DNA of 64,000 bases from a bacterium. GTDB taxonomy: Bacteria; Vulcanimicrobiota; Vulcanimicrobiia; Vulcanimicrobiales; Vulcanimicrobiaceae. Location of the stretch: the NCBI GenBank assembly GCA_021805775.1, contig JAJZED010000011.1:39045-103044 (forward strand). The letters run 5' to 3'. The notes under the pieces were generated by a model, which was given only the letters and a program-made list of their open reading frames with translations, searched no databases and was not told where the DNA came from. The position numbers and the translations under genes are program-made. Of this stretch, positions 43,941-52,812 are shown piece after piece. Numbering within the stretch: the first letter of the stretch is position 1; every line of letters begins with the position of its first letter.

Positions 43941-45068
43941 TTACGCGCGGAGGTCGCCCTTAGCGGCGATCCACGACGGGTTTTTGAAATATTCCTTCAG
44001 GAGCGCGTCGTCGGCAGACGAAGGAAGAACGCTTGCTTCGTACGCTTTCCATTCGTCGTCGGAGAGGGCGCGACCGTCGACGGAAAACTTCCGGTCCGAG
44101 TATTGGCCGATCTTCCGATTGAACTTCATGTCGGGGACATAGAGTTTTTTCTCGCTCGCGTTGACGTCGTTCACGCGTTGCACGGTTTGAACGACCTCAT
44201 CGTAAAACTGCTCGCGAGCGCGCTCGTTGAGCGCCTCTTTGTCGGGCTCGCCCTCGACCTTATCTTCATCGACGCGCCCTTTAATTCCCCACGTGTAGGC
44301 CCATTGCGCCGATCCCGAATGGTCGGTGCCGAAGAGATCGAGCGAACCCGAGATCCATTTGTTGTAATACTTCTGCTGAATCTCCACCGGAATAACTCCG
44401 GCTTTCGCAATGCGGCGAAGCCCCGAAATTCCGGTTCCCATGTGAAAACTTTCTTCGCGCAGCATCGGCCCCATCGATGCGGCGAGCGGTGCAAATGCCG
44501 AGTGCGAGAGCATCGTTAACTGAAATTTTCCGTCGCGATCCATAAAATTCGTATAGGCAAAAAAATCGAGCCAGTGCGTAACGTCTTCGTTGAAGGCATT
44601 GAGCAGGCGATTTTTTTTGCCGAAGGCACGGCGCTCGAGCATCTTCTGCGCCTCGATTCGTCCTTCGCTTCCGAACTGTTCGACTAAAAGGTGGCACATC
44701 TGGTAACCGTGTCGCGTTTCTTCCACCATGATGCGCACGAGAGCGGCGAGGTCGTATTCCGTCGGTGCGTTATTAACCAGGAAACGTTGCTGCTCGTTCG
44801 AAGCAAACTCCGTATCGCCCTGATAGACGATCATGTTCAACGCTGCATCGCGCATGCGTTGGTCGGGAATCTCGGTCACCCGTTCCCAGCGGCGTTCGCC
44901 CTTGAAATCACCGAAATAGATCTCGGAGGTCGACAACTCACCATATTTGGCCTCGAACCGATACCCCGGCATAAACCGTTCGATCAGTTCACGATCCAGA
45001 CCGATGTCGCTCTGCCATGACTGCAGCAGGTCGATCCAGTCGTCAAAAGTAGAGATTCGCGCAGCCAT
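43941..45068 (-). CDS. BoxB/PaaA-like diiron oxygenase
   Basis: The 375-aa protein is a PaaA/BoxB-family ferritin-like oxygenase. Two metal motifs are seen: ExxRH in MVEETRHGYQM (about 114-123) and ExxH in LREESFHMGTG (about 203-213), with NEDVTHWLDFFAYTNFMDRD and GKFQLTMLSHSAFAPL as in BoxB. The family epoxidises aromatic CoA thioesters (benzoyl-CoA or phenylacetyl-CoA). It is shorter than BoxB (about 470 aa) and has no PaaB, PaaC, PaaD, PaaE or BoxA nearby, so its substrate and redox partner are open. GGAGG precedes ATG 45068. It is divergent from paaX-like. Confidence 0.85.
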   Translation of the reverse strand: MAARISTFDDWIDLLQSWQSDIGLDRELIERFMPGYRFEAKYGELSTSEIYFGDFKGERRWERVTEIPDQRMRDAALNMIVYQGDTEFASNEQQRFLVNNAPTEYDLAALVRIMVEETRHGYQMCHLLVEQFGSEGRIEAQKMLERRAFGKKNRLLNAFNEDVTHWLDFFAYTNFMDRDGKFQLTMLSHSAFAPLAASMGPMLREESFHMGTGISGLRRIAKAGVIPVEIQQKYYNKWISGSLDLFGTDHSGSAQWAYTWGIKGRVDEDKVEGEPDKEALNERAREQFYDEVVQTVQRVNDVNASEKKLYVPDMKFNRKIGQYSDRKFSVDGRALSDDEWKAYEASVLPSSADDALLKEYFKNPSWIAAKGDLRA

Positions 45069-45090
45069 ACACCCTCCGGCAAGGACTATT

Positions 45091-45960
45091 GTGACAAAAG
45101 AATCGCATATCGTTCAAGAAGTGTCATACGACAAAAGTCCTACAAGAGAGGTCTCGCGCCCCAACTCCTTCATCTTCAACATCTACGGGGATATCGTGAC
45201 CCGCCGCGCGGGGGAGCAGCGGGTCGCGCTCGCCGGCCTCGTTCGCCTCATGGATGCTTTCGGGGTCTCCGAAGCGGCGGTCCGACAGTCGGTCTCCCGG
45301 CTCGCTCGCCAGGGCTGGCTCCGCGCGGAGCGCAGCGGCAACCGCGCTTTTTATGCGGTGACCGAGCGCGGCCGACGGCGCATCGAGGAACTGAGCCCCC
45401 GCATCTACGGTCCGCTCGTCGACTGGGACGGGCTCTGGCGCATGCTCGTCTACTCGATCGACGAGCAACGCCGAGATCGTCGCGACCGGTTGCGAAAGGA
45501 GCTCGCCGTCCTCGGCTGGGCGCCGCTCGCGACCTCGACCTGGATCTCTCCGAACGGCGACCTCGCCGCGGTTGCGGCAGCCGCAAGCGAGGCAGAGACG
45601 AGCGAGAGCATCGCGATCTTCGAAAGTTCGCATCGCGGGCCCGGCACCGACGCCGCTCTGGTCGCACGCTGCTGGGATCTTCCCGGTATCGCTGCAGCAT
45701 ATCAACGCTTCACCGAACTCTATCGGCCGCGCTTAAACGCCGAACGGAGCGCGCGTAGATTCGGCGAGCGCGAAGCATTCGTCGAGCGCCTCTGGCTCGT
45801 CCACGATTATCGCAAGTTCACCTATGTCGATCCCGCACTCCCGAGCGTACTGCTCCCGGCGCATTGGCCGGGGAGCGTCGCCGCGGCAATTTTTCGCGAA
45901 TATTACGCGCTGTTGCTCGATCGGTCGAACCGCTTCTTCGATCGGAACGCTCATCCGTGA
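45091..45960 (+). CDS. PaaX-family transcriptional regulator
   Basis: The protein (289 aa from GTG 45091, or 279 aa from GTG 45121) matches PaaX, the phenylacetyl-CoA-responsive repressor: N-terminal winged helix with FIFNIYGDIVTRRAGEQRVA, SEAAVRQSVSRLARQGWL and GNRAFYAVTERGRRRIEE, then the PaaX central and C-terminal parts (WRMLVYSIDEQRRDRRDRLR, LGWAPLATSTWISP, FVERLWLVHDYRKF). AAGGA precedes 45091. It is divergent from the oxygenase operon, which it probably represses. Its stop overlaps the antiporter start (GTGA). Confidence 0.88.
   Translation: MTKESHIVQEVSYDKSPTREVSRPNSFIFNIYGDIVTRRAGEQRVALAGLVRLMDAFGVSEAAVRQSVSRLARQGWLRAERSGNRAFYAVTERGRRRIEELSPRIYGPLVDWDGLWRMLVYSIDEQRRDRRDRLRKELAVLGWAPLATSTWISPNGDLAAVAAAASEAETSESIAIFESSHRGPGTDAALVARCWDLPGIAAAYQRFTELYRPRLNAERSARRFGEREAFVERLWLVHDYRKFTYVDPALPSVLLPAHWPGSVAAAIFREYYALLLDRSNRFFDRNAHP
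45092..45126. promoter_or_regulatory. candidate PaaX operator in the divergent intergenic region
   Basis: An inverted repeat TGACA (45092-45096) with TGTCA (45122-45126) encloses the imperfect palindrome GAATCGCATATCGTTC (45102-45117). Only 22 bp separate the oxygenase start from the earliest regulator start, so this A/T-richer stretch is the natural place for the operator and promoters. If so, the regulator begins at GTG 45121 rather than 45091. Confidence 0.3.
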
Positions 45961-47471
45961 GTGAACTTTTCACGCGTTACCCGGCGCTCGTCGTCGAATT
46001 CGGCGCTGCAGCCGTACTTGTTGCAGCGCTGCTCGCGCGAGCGCTATCGCGACGTTTCGGCATCCCGTCGATTATTACGTTGCTTTTGGTCGGCCTCGCC
46101 CTTGGCCCCAGCGGCCTCGACTTTCTCCGCCTCGACCTCGCCGCCCCCGCAACGCGCGCGCTGCTCTCGCTCTGCGTCGTCATCGTGCTCTTTGAAGCAA
46201 CGCTTCGCATCGATATCGGCCGGCTTCCGAAACGCCCGCTCTTTCTCCTCATCATCTTCGGCGCCGGCTTCACGCTGCTGGTCGTTCCGCATCTCGCCCG
46301 CGCATTCGGCCTTTCGACGATCGTCGCGGCGATGCTGGCATCGGCGTGTATCGTCACCGGCCCAACGGTAACCGGGCCGCTCCTCGCACGTTTGCGGCTC
46401 CGCCCCGAATTGCGTCATCTTCTCGAATCGGAGGGTATTCTTCTCGACGCGATGGGGGTGATCGTTGCGGCGGCGACCTTCACGTCGTTTACGACGCGAG
46501 CGCGCGGCCCATTTCTCACCGCCCTCGCAACCCTGGAACGGCTCGGCTCCGGAGCGATCGTCGGCCTCATCGTCGGCGCGATCGGACTCGTTCTTTTACG
46601 TCGCTACGCTCGCGCTTGGTCGAGCGATGTCACGAAACTCTTGCTCCTCGCACTCGCATTCGGCGCCTATGCCCTCGGCGAGTTTGTCGCACAGGAGAGC
46701 GGTTTAACGGCGATTATCGCCTGCGCGCTCGTCGTAGATTTTCGCGGCCTTCCCAGCGAACGCTTGCTCCGTTCCTACAAAGAAGATCTCTCGACTCTCG
46801 CGCTCTCGACCGTCTTCGTACTGCTTGCCTCACAGATACGCATCGCCTCGGTGCTTCCTCTCGTCGGGGTGGGCGCCGCGATCGCCGGTACGCTCGTATT
46901 GCTCCGTATCGTCGTCGTCGCGATAGCAACGGCGCGCTCATCGCTCAACATTCGGGAACGCATCTTCGCCTGCACCGTCTTCCCACGCGGAATTGTGGCG
47001 GTCTCGCTCGCGACATACTATGCAACGCAGCTTGCGGCATGGGGATTCCGCGGCGGAAATCGCTTCTCGGAGGTCCTCTTCGTTATCATCGTACTCACGG
47101 TCTCGGTCTCGACGGTCCTTTCAATCGTTGCGTCGCGCGTTCTGAAACTCCGGCAGCCCGTCGTCGTTCTCGCCGGTATCGATCCAGCGAGTACCGACCG
47201 CGCGCGTACTCTGGAGGAAGAGGGGTACGTCGTCGTTCTCGCCGACACCGACGAGACAGCCGTCGCCTTCGCGCGCTCGCAGGACTGCGACGCCGCGTTT
47301 ATCGAGTCGGAGAACCGCATCGGCGAACTCCTCCGCGAACGCGGGGCTTCGGTACTCCTCGACGATGGGAACCCCCGTTGGAACCGCTCCGGCAAGGGTA
47401 TCCTGCCGCCCCACATCGCGCGCGTGCTACCACTTGCCGCTGGAAACGAGAGGAAGCCGCAGCCCGGATAG
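45957..47471 (+). CDS. NhaP-type cation:proton antiporter with degenerate RCK tail
   Basis: The 504-aa product has about 12-13 helices of the CPA1/CPA2 fold (PSIITLLLVGLALGPSGLDF, CIVTGPTVTGPLLARLRL, ESEGILLDAMGVIVAAATF, ALGEFVAQESGLTAI) and a cytoplasmic C-terminal Rossmann-like segment (VVVLAGIDPASTDRARTLEE, VVVLADTDETAVAFARSQDC) that resembles an incomplete RCK_N/TrkA-N domain without the usual GxGxxG. It should exchange Na+ or K+ for H+. GTG 45957 overlaps the paaX stop, so both are co-expressed, an unexpected pairing. Confidence 0.85.
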   Translation: MSELFTRYPALVVEFGAAAVLVAALLARALSRRFGIPSIITLLLVGLALGPSGLDFLRLDLAAPATRALLSLCVVIVLFEATLRIDIGRLPKRPLFLLIIFGAGFTLLVVPHLARAFGLSTIVAAMLASACIVTGPTVTGPLLARLRLRPELRHLLESEGILLDAMGVIVAAATFTSFTTRARGPFLTALATLERLGSGAIVGLIVGAIGLVLLRRYARAWSSDVTKLLLLALAFGAYALGEFVAQESGLTAIIACALVVDFRGLPSERLLRSYKEDLSTLALSTVFVLLASQIRIASVLPLVGVGAAIAGTLVLLRIVVVAIATARSSLNIRERIFACTVFPRGIVAVSLATYYATQLAAWGFRGGNRFSEVLFVIIVLTVSVSTVLSIVASRVLKLRQPVVVLAGIDPASTDRARTLEEEGYVVVLADTDETAVAFARSQDCDAAFIESENRIGELLRERGASVLLDDGNPRWNRSGKGILPPHIARVLPLAAGNERKPQPG

Positions 47472-47487
47472 CGCACTCTGCACGGCT

Positions 47488-47904
47488 ATGCCACGACCGT
47501 TTATTATCGCCGGCGCGCTGCTCGCGCTCGCGCTCTCCCTTGTCGCCTGTAACTCCAATAATGGGCTGGCCGTTTTTAACACGCCGACGGCGGCTCCAAC
47601 CGTATCGCCGACGGCGAATCCTTCGGTCACCACTGCGTTCGTGAAGGTCACGGCCTCGGCGACGCCGGTTCCCAACGTCGCCGTCTCGCTCTGCACGAGC
47701 GGCGGCTGCGCCGTTCCCGCCAACGTGCTCCAGCAACAGACGACGAACGCTTCCGGTACGGTCGAATTCACGGCACTAACTCCGGGAACGATCTACTGCT
47801 TCTTCACTCAATCGTCCGCATCGGGCTCGACCACGACTTACCAAGACTGTACGTCGAACTGGCAGGGTACCTCCACGACCTTTCCGTTGACGCTGGGAAC
47901 CTAA
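47488..47904 (+). CDS. small lipoprotein with beta-sandwich domain
   Basis: The 138-aa product has a lipoprotein signal (LLALALSLVAC, Cys21), a Pro/Thr/Ser linker (NTPTAAPTVSPTANPSVT) and a short beta-sandwich of about 90 residues with four cysteines (SLCTSGGCAVPANVL, IYCFFTQSS, YQDCTSNW), reminiscent of the CNA-B/carboxypeptidase-regulatory fold. Function unknown. It starts 16 bp after the antiporter gene. It shares style with the lipoproteins at 530 and 4125. Confidence 0.7.
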   Translation: MPRPFIIAGALLALALSLVACNSNNGLAVFNTPTAAPTVSPTANPSVTTAFVKVTASATPVPNVAVSLCTSGGCAVPANVLQQQTTNASGTVEFTALTPGTIYCFFTQSSASGSTTTYQDCTSNWQGTSTTFPLTLGT

Positions 47905-47941
47905 GCCTGCGGCGTCGCCGTTCCTCCGGCTTCGGCCGCGA

Positions 47942-49423
47942 CTATACGCCGAATGGATTCATCGCGCGCTCTCCGATTTGGAGCAGCGCGCTTTTCGTTT
48001 CGCTGTAAAGAGCGAGCGTCTCCGCCGAAAGTTCGCGCCCGTATCCCGATGACTTATAGCCTCCGAACGGAACGCCGGGAAACACCGAGTACGGTGCATT
48101 GACGGCGACGGTACCGCTACGTAGGGCTCGGACAACGCGATGCGCCCGTCCGAGATCGCGCGTCCAAACGCTCGCCGCGAGCCCATACTCAGAGTCGTTC
48201 GCCAAGGCAATCGCCTCGCGCTCGTCGCCGAAGCGCGAAAAAACGACGACCGGCCCAAAGATCTCTTCGCGTGCGATGCGAGCGCTCGGCTCAGCCTCGA
48301 AAGCCGTCGGCTGCCAGAACATCCCTGCGGCAAAATCGCCGGCGATCTGCGCTGCTTTTCCACCAAAGATTAGGCGCGCGCCCTCTTCGAGCCCGAGCGC
48401 GCAATAGCGTTCGATTTTTTCGAATTGTTCGCGCAGGGTAATCGCGCCGATTTGCGTCTGCGGATCGAGCGGATCTCCCTGACGTAGCCCGGCGCTTCTT
48501 GCCGAAAACGCTTCGACAAAACGATCGTAAACCGACTCATGGACGAGCACGCGCGAGCGAGCTTCACAGGCCTGACCGCTATTGTAGTAGATCGCATAGA
48601 TCGAAGCGGCAACCGCACCGTCGATATCCGCATCTTCGAAAACAAGCGTCGGCGATTTCCCACCGAGTTCCAACGTAACGCGCTTCAGCGTCTGCGCGGC
48701 CGTCGCGGCTACGGTGCGCCCCGTCTGCGTGCTGCCGGTGAAAGCGATTTTATCGACACTCGGATGTTCGACGAGCCACTGGCCGAGTTCGCGCCCTTCT
48801 CCGGTAATGACGTTGAGAATACCGTCGGGAACGCCGCATTCCATCGCGATTTCGCCGAGTGCGAGCGCCGTCAAGGGTGTCGCCGGCGCGGGTTTCAGAA
48901 CGACGGCGCAACCCGCGGCGAGCGCCGGAGCGACCTTCCAACTAGCAAGAAGCAGCGGAAAGTTCCAGGGAACGATCGCGCCGACGACGCCGACGGGCTC
49001 GCGAAGCGTGTATGAAAGATAGCTCGGCAGCGGACCGGAGAGCGTTTGCCCGCCAAATGTTAACAGCGCACCGGCGTAGAATTCGAAGCAATCGACGATC
49101 GCTCCGATCTCGCCTTTAGCCGTTGCGAGCGCCTTGCCGTTATCGCGAATCTCCGATTCCATGATGGAACTCGCCATCTCGCCGATCCGCGCCGCCATTT
49201 TATTGAGAATTTTTGCGCGACGCGAGGCCGGCATTCCCGACCATTTACCGGCATCGAATGCCGTTCGAGCGGCCGAAACGGCCGCGTCGCAGTCGCTCTT
49301 CGATGCGTCGGCGACGCGAGCGAGTTCCTTGCCCGTTGCGGGGTTATAGTCGATATAACTGCGTTCGGCTTCAATCCACTTACCGCCCACGAGCAGTTTC
49401 GTCGTTTTTTGCGTAGCCTTCAT
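47942..49423 (-). CDS. aldehyde dehydrogenase (NAD(P)+)
   Basis: The 493-aa enzyme oxidises an aldehyde to its acid. Motifs: PVGVVGAIVPWNFPLLLASW (NAD loop), VTLELGGKSP with the general base Glu, NSGQACEARSRV with the catalytic Cys, and EEIFGPVVVFSRF. ATG 49423 overlaps the thiolase stop (ATGA). Given its operon with PaaJ- and PaaH-like genes, phenylacetaldehyde or a semialdehyde of the aromatic pathway is a likely substrate; betaine-aldehyde-type enzymes look similar. It lacks the hydratase domain of PaaZ. Confidence 0.9.
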   Translation of the reverse strand: MKATQKTTKLLVGGKWIEAERSYIDYNPATGKELARVADASKSDCDAAVSAARTAFDAGKWSGMPASRRAKILNKMAARIGEMASSIMESEIRDNGKALATAKGEIGAIVDCFEFYAGALLTFGGQTLSGPLPSYLSYTLREPVGVVGAIVPWNFPLLLASWKVAPALAAGCAVVLKPAPATPLTALALGEIAMECGVPDGILNVITGEGRELGQWLVEHPSVDKIAFTGSTQTGRTVAATAAQTLKRVTLELGGKSPTLVFEDADIDGAVAASIYAIYYNSGQACEARSRVLVHESVYDRFVEAFSARSAGLRQGDPLDPQTQIGAITLREQFEKIERYCALGLEEGARLIFGGKAAQIAGDFAAGMFWQPTAFEAEPSARIAREEIFGPVVVFSRFGDEREAIALANDSEYGLAASVWTRDLGRAHRVVRALRSGTVAVNAPYSVFPGVPFGGYKSSGYGRELSAETLALYSETKSALLQIGERAMNPFGV

Positions 49424-50625
49424 TTTGTCGCCATTCCTTCGAAGATCGTTGCGATCCCTTGTCCGACGCCGATACACATCGTTGCCAATCCGTATCGCGT
49501 TCTTCGTCGGCGCATCTCGTGGAGCAACGTCGTTGCAATGCGCGCGCCGCTCGCTCCAAGGGGATGACCGAGCGCGATCGCTCCTCCATTGACATTGACG
49601 CGCGCGGCATCGAGCCCGAGCCGACCGATACAGGCCAACGATTGCGAAGCGAAGGCCTCGTTGAGTTCGACAAGCTCGATCTCTTCAAGGCGCAACCCAG
49701 CAGCGCGCAACGCACGCTGCGTCGCGGGAACCGGACCCACGCCCATGATCTCGGGCGAGACGCCGGCGACGCCGGTTGCAAGGACCCGCGCCATCGGTTG
49801 CAAACCGTGCCGCTTCGCAAATTCCGCCTCGACGAGCAAGAGCGCGGCGGCTCCGTCGTTCATTCCCGATGAATTGCCGGCGGTCACCGTTCCACCGGCG
49901 CGAAATGCGGGAGCGAGCGCGGCGAGCCGTTCGTAGCGCGTATCGGGACGAGGATGTTCGTCGCGATCCACCCATCGCTCGCCTTCGCGCGCCGCGATCT
50001 GCACCTTGACGAGTTCGCTCTCGAAGGCGCCACGAGCGACCGCTGCGGCGCATTTTTCCTGCGACTCAAGCGCGAAGCGATCTTGCGCCTCGCGACCGAT
50101 GCCGTCGATCTCGGCGACGCGCTCGGCGGTTTCACCGAGGGAAATCGTCCACTCCTCGGGCATCTTTGGGTTCACCATTCGCCAGCCCAAGGTCGTGTCG
50201 TACAGACGTGCGTCGCGCGCAAAGGGCTGCGCGCTCTTGGGTAACACGTACGGTGCGCGCGTCATCGATTCGACACCGCCGGAGACGATCGCATCGCACT
50301 CTCCCCAGGCGATTGCATGCGCGGCGCTGTTAATCGCTTGCAAACTCGAACCGCAAAGCCTATTGAAGGTCGCGCCGGGAACTTCGACCGGAAGACCGGC
50401 GAGCAATGCGGCCATCCGTGCAAGATTGCGATTGTCCTCGCCGCTCTGATTGGCCGCTCCGAAATAGATATCGCCGATCTCCGCGGGATCGATCTGCGTC
50501 CTTTCGAGGAGGGCGCGAAGCACCGTCGCCGCGAGATCGTCCGGGCGTACGCCGGCGAGCGCGCCGCCGAGCCGACCGATCGGCGTTCGCACCGCATCGA
50601 TCACCCAGACGTCGCGGGCATTCAT
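49420..50625 (-). CDS. paaJ: 3-oxoadipyl-CoA thiolase (PaaJ/PcaF type)
   Basis: This 401-aa thiolase has the PaaJ/PcaF-specific sequence ANQSGEDNRNLARMAALLAG followed by LPVEVPGATFNRLCGSSLQA, with the nucleophilic Cys, plus GGVESMTRAPYVLPK, NEAFASQSLACIGRLGLD, the catalytic His in GGAIALGHPLGASG and the second Cys in CIGVGQG. It cleaves 3-oxoadipyl-CoA to succinyl-CoA and acetyl-CoA. Its ends overlap paaH-like and the aldehyde dehydrogenase by 4 bp each. Confidence 0.92.
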   Translation of the reverse strand: MNARDVWVIDAVRTPIGRLGGALAGVRPDDLAATVLRALLERTQIDPAEIGDIYFGAANQSGEDNRNLARMAALLAGLPVEVPGATFNRLCGSSLQAINSAAHAIAWGECDAIVSGGVESMTRAPYVLPKSAQPFARDARLYDTTLGWRMVNPKMPEEWTISLGETAERVAEIDGIGREAQDRFALESQEKCAAAVARGAFESELVKVQIAAREGERWVDRDEHPRPDTRYERLAALAPAFRAGGTVTAGNSSGMNDGAAALLLVEAEFAKRHGLQPMARVLATGVAGVSPEIMGVGPVPATQRALRAAGLRLEEIELVELNEAFASQSLACIGRLGLDAARVNVNGGAIALGHPLGASGARIATTLLHEMRRRRTRYGLATMCIGVGQGIATIFEGMATK

Positions 50626-52208
50626 TCCGGCGCTTCCTCGCTGCCGTCCTCGCCGAGCGCTTCGCCGTGCATTCCTTCGCCTTCTTCATCGAGATCGAGC
50701 AACCACAGCGCGCGATGGGGGCCGAAATCGGGGCCGTATTCGGCGGCTAATCCGCGCAAGATGCGAGCGATTCGCGCACCGCCGATCTCTCGTCCCCAAG
50801 CAATCGGTCCGAGCGGGTAGTTCGTGCCCAATCGCATTGCGAGATCGACATCGTCGGCGCTCGCAACTCCCTCGTGCACCGCAATCACCGCTTCGTTGAC
50901 GATCGAACCGACGATTCGCCCGAGAACGAGCCCCGGCGACGAGGCGACGAGGACGACGCGTTTGCCGAGTCGTTCGAAAAATTCTTGCCCGAGCGCGAGC
51001 ATGTCGTCGTCGAGCGCGTCGTGATCGACAATTTCGATCGCGCGTTGCGACGCGAACAGTCCAAGAATGCCGTAGCCAAGAAAGCGCTCGGGGTGCCGCG
51101 CCCGCTTGAGCAACGCTTTGATATCGGTGCTGTAGGCGTCGAAAAATATAGCGCAACTCGGATCGAGAACGCCTTCAACCTCTAATAAGGCTTCGATGCG
51201 ATCGGTGGTACCGTCGCCCGCATCGAAGACGATCGTCGCCGAAGAGTCGATATCGGCAAGAAATTCGTCGTTCTCGATGCGATCGACCGCTCCGAATGCT
51301 CCCTCCGCCTCGGTCGAGAGATCGTCGGCGAGCGCTCCGAACCCCAGCACGCAGATGCGTTCGTCGAACGGCTCTTCGTTAGAGCGTTCGGGAGGTTCGA
51401 CCGATCGCGGCGGGCGCTCGCCGCCCTCGTAGTTATAGAAGCCTTTGCCGCTCTTGCGACCGCATGCTCCCGCCTCGACCAGCGCGACTTGCGTCTCGAC
51501 CGGCTCGAAGCGCGGAGCGCCGGTCCTTTCGTAGAGCGAGCGCGTCGTCGCCAAATTAATATCGAGCCCGATGAAGTCCATTAGCGCAAACGGCCCCATA
51601 GGGAATCCGATCCCTAATGCAAGTTCGTCGATCTCCTCTACCGATGCGACTGCATCGTGCTCGGAACGTAAGGCTTGCACGTAGAACGGGCGAGCGACGC
51701 GATTGACGATGAACCCCGGCGTGTCGGTTGCTTCAACCGCCGTTTTCCCCAAACGCTCGGCGAGCGCTCGCACGCAATCGACCGCGTCGTCATCGCTCGT
51801 TTCGGCGGCCACGACCTCGACCAGCGGCATCTGTTGCGGCGGATTAAAGAAATGCATCCCGACGAAACGCCCCGGACGGCGCAAGCCCTTCGCTAATTCC
51901 GCGAGCGCGAGCGACGAAGTATTCGTCGCGAGCACGGCGCTCGGCGCGAGCGCGGCCTCCATCGCTTGCAGCGTATCGCGTTTGAGCGTAAGGCGTTCCG
52001 GGACGGCCTCCAACGCTATGCTCGCAAGGCTCTGCACGGGAACCGCTTCAAGTAATTGAATCGACGTGCCGGCGATCCGTTGGGCGGCACGCGCCCGGGC
52101 GGCCAAATCGGTCTCAACGAGTTCAACTTTTTCACCGCGTTCTGCGGCGAGCAAGGCGATGCCGAGGCCCATCGTACCGGCGCCGACGACGAGAAACGTA
52201 CTCTCCAT
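50622..52208 (-). CDS. paaH: 3-hydroxyacyl-CoA dehydrogenase (PaaH type, two C-terminal domains)
   Basis: The 528-aa enzyme starts with a Rossmann domain (LVVGAGTMGLGIALLAAERG, NTSSLALAELA, FVGMHFFNPPQQMPLVEVV), then 3HCDH domain 1 (DTPGFIVNRVARPFYVQAL, GFPMGPFALMDFIGLDI) and a second 3HCDH-like region (about 330-505; SPGLVLGRIVGSIVNEAV, LGTNYPLGPIAWGREIGG), the layout of PaaH/PaaC. It oxidises 3-hydroxyadipyl-CoA or similar. ATG 52208 (MESTFLVVGAG) replaces a longer open frame. It heads the operon, divergent from the NUDIX gene. Confidence 0.9.
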   Translation of the reverse strand: MESTFLVVGAGTMGLGIALLAAERGEKVELVETDLAARARAAQRIAGTSIQLLEAVPVQSLASIALEAVPERLTLKRDTLQAMEAALAPSAVLATNTSSLALAELAKGLRRPGRFVGMHFFNPPQQMPLVEVVAAETSDDDAVDCVRALAERLGKTAVEATDTPGFIVNRVARPFYVQALRSEHDAVASVEEIDELALGIGFPMGPFALMDFIGLDINLATTRSLYERTGAPRFEPVETQVALVEAGACGRKSGKGFYNYEGGERPPRSVEPPERSNEEPFDERICVLGFGALADDLSTEAEGAFGAVDRIENDEFLADIDSSATIVFDAGDGTTDRIEALLEVEGVLDPSCAIFFDAYSTDIKALLKRARHPERFLGYGILGLFASQRAIEIVDHDALDDDMLALGQEFFERLGKRVVLVASSPGLVLGRIVGSIVNEAVIAVHEGVASADDVDLAMRLGTNYPLGPIAWGREIGGARIARILRGLAAEYGPDFGPHRALWLLDLDEEGEGMHGEALGEDGSEEAPE

Positions 52209-52260
52209 ATCCGCCCCATTCGAGCAAGGGCTTCGTAAAGCCCCGTCGCACCTACCGGGC

Positions 52261-52812
52261 ATGGATCGACCGCATTGGAAACGCCTCAGGAGCACCTATC
52301 TCATCGACTCGATGTACCTTAAAATTCGCCGAGACGAGATCGAATTGCCCGATGGAACCGTGCTCCCCGATTACTATATCCGCGAGGCACGGGGCTTCGC
52401 AATCGTCATCGCTCGTACGGTAAAGCAACGTTTTCTTGCCATCGAGCAGTATCGCTATGCCTCCGACGACGTGGGCCTCGAGTTCGTAGCCGGTTCGCTG
52501 GAGCACTCCGAGGAGCCGCTGCATTGCGCCCAACGTGAAATGCGCGAGGAGACGGGATACGATGCCCCTCATTGGCGATTGCTCGGAGAATTTCGTCCCG
52601 ATCCGGTGCGCTCGACATCGGTTGCCTATCTATTTTTTGCCGACGGCGCCCATCGCGTCGCCGATCCTCAGCTCGAACCGACCGAACAAATCGAAGCGGC
52701 CGAGCTATCGCTTGAAGAATTGCTCGCCGCGGCGCGCGCCGGCCGCATGCATGCCGGTCCATCGCTCGCCGCCTTCTCAATCGGTTTGGCGCACGGCGTT
52801 TTTAGCGATTAG
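52261..52812 (+). CDS. NUDIX hydrolase (ADP-ribose pyrophosphatase-like)
   Basis: The 183-aa protein has a complete Nudix box: GSLEHSEE, then REMREETGY (about 82-103), and the preceding beta strands QRFLAIEQYRYASDDVGLEF resemble ADP-ribose/nucleotide-sugar pyrophosphatases. It would hydrolyse a nucleoside diphosphate linked to a sugar. ATG 52261 begins the typical RLRSTYLIDSMYLKIRRDE region. It converges on pdeM with an 11-bp overlap. Confidence 0.87.
   Translation: MDRPHWKRLRSTYLIDSMYLKIRRDEIELPDGTVLPDYYIREARGFAIVIARTVKQRFLAIEQYRYASDDVGLEFVAGSLEHSEEPLHCAQREMREETGYDAPHWRLLGEFRPDPVRSTSVAYLFFADGAHRVADPQLEPTEQIEAAELSLEELLAAARAGRMHAGPSLAAFSIGLAHGVFSD

Noticed and set aside
49069..49460. start of the aldehyde dehydrogenase at 49477
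   Set aside because: The extra 18 residues overlap the thiolase and are Arg-rich; ATG 49423 overlaps its stop in the ATGA manner seen throughout.
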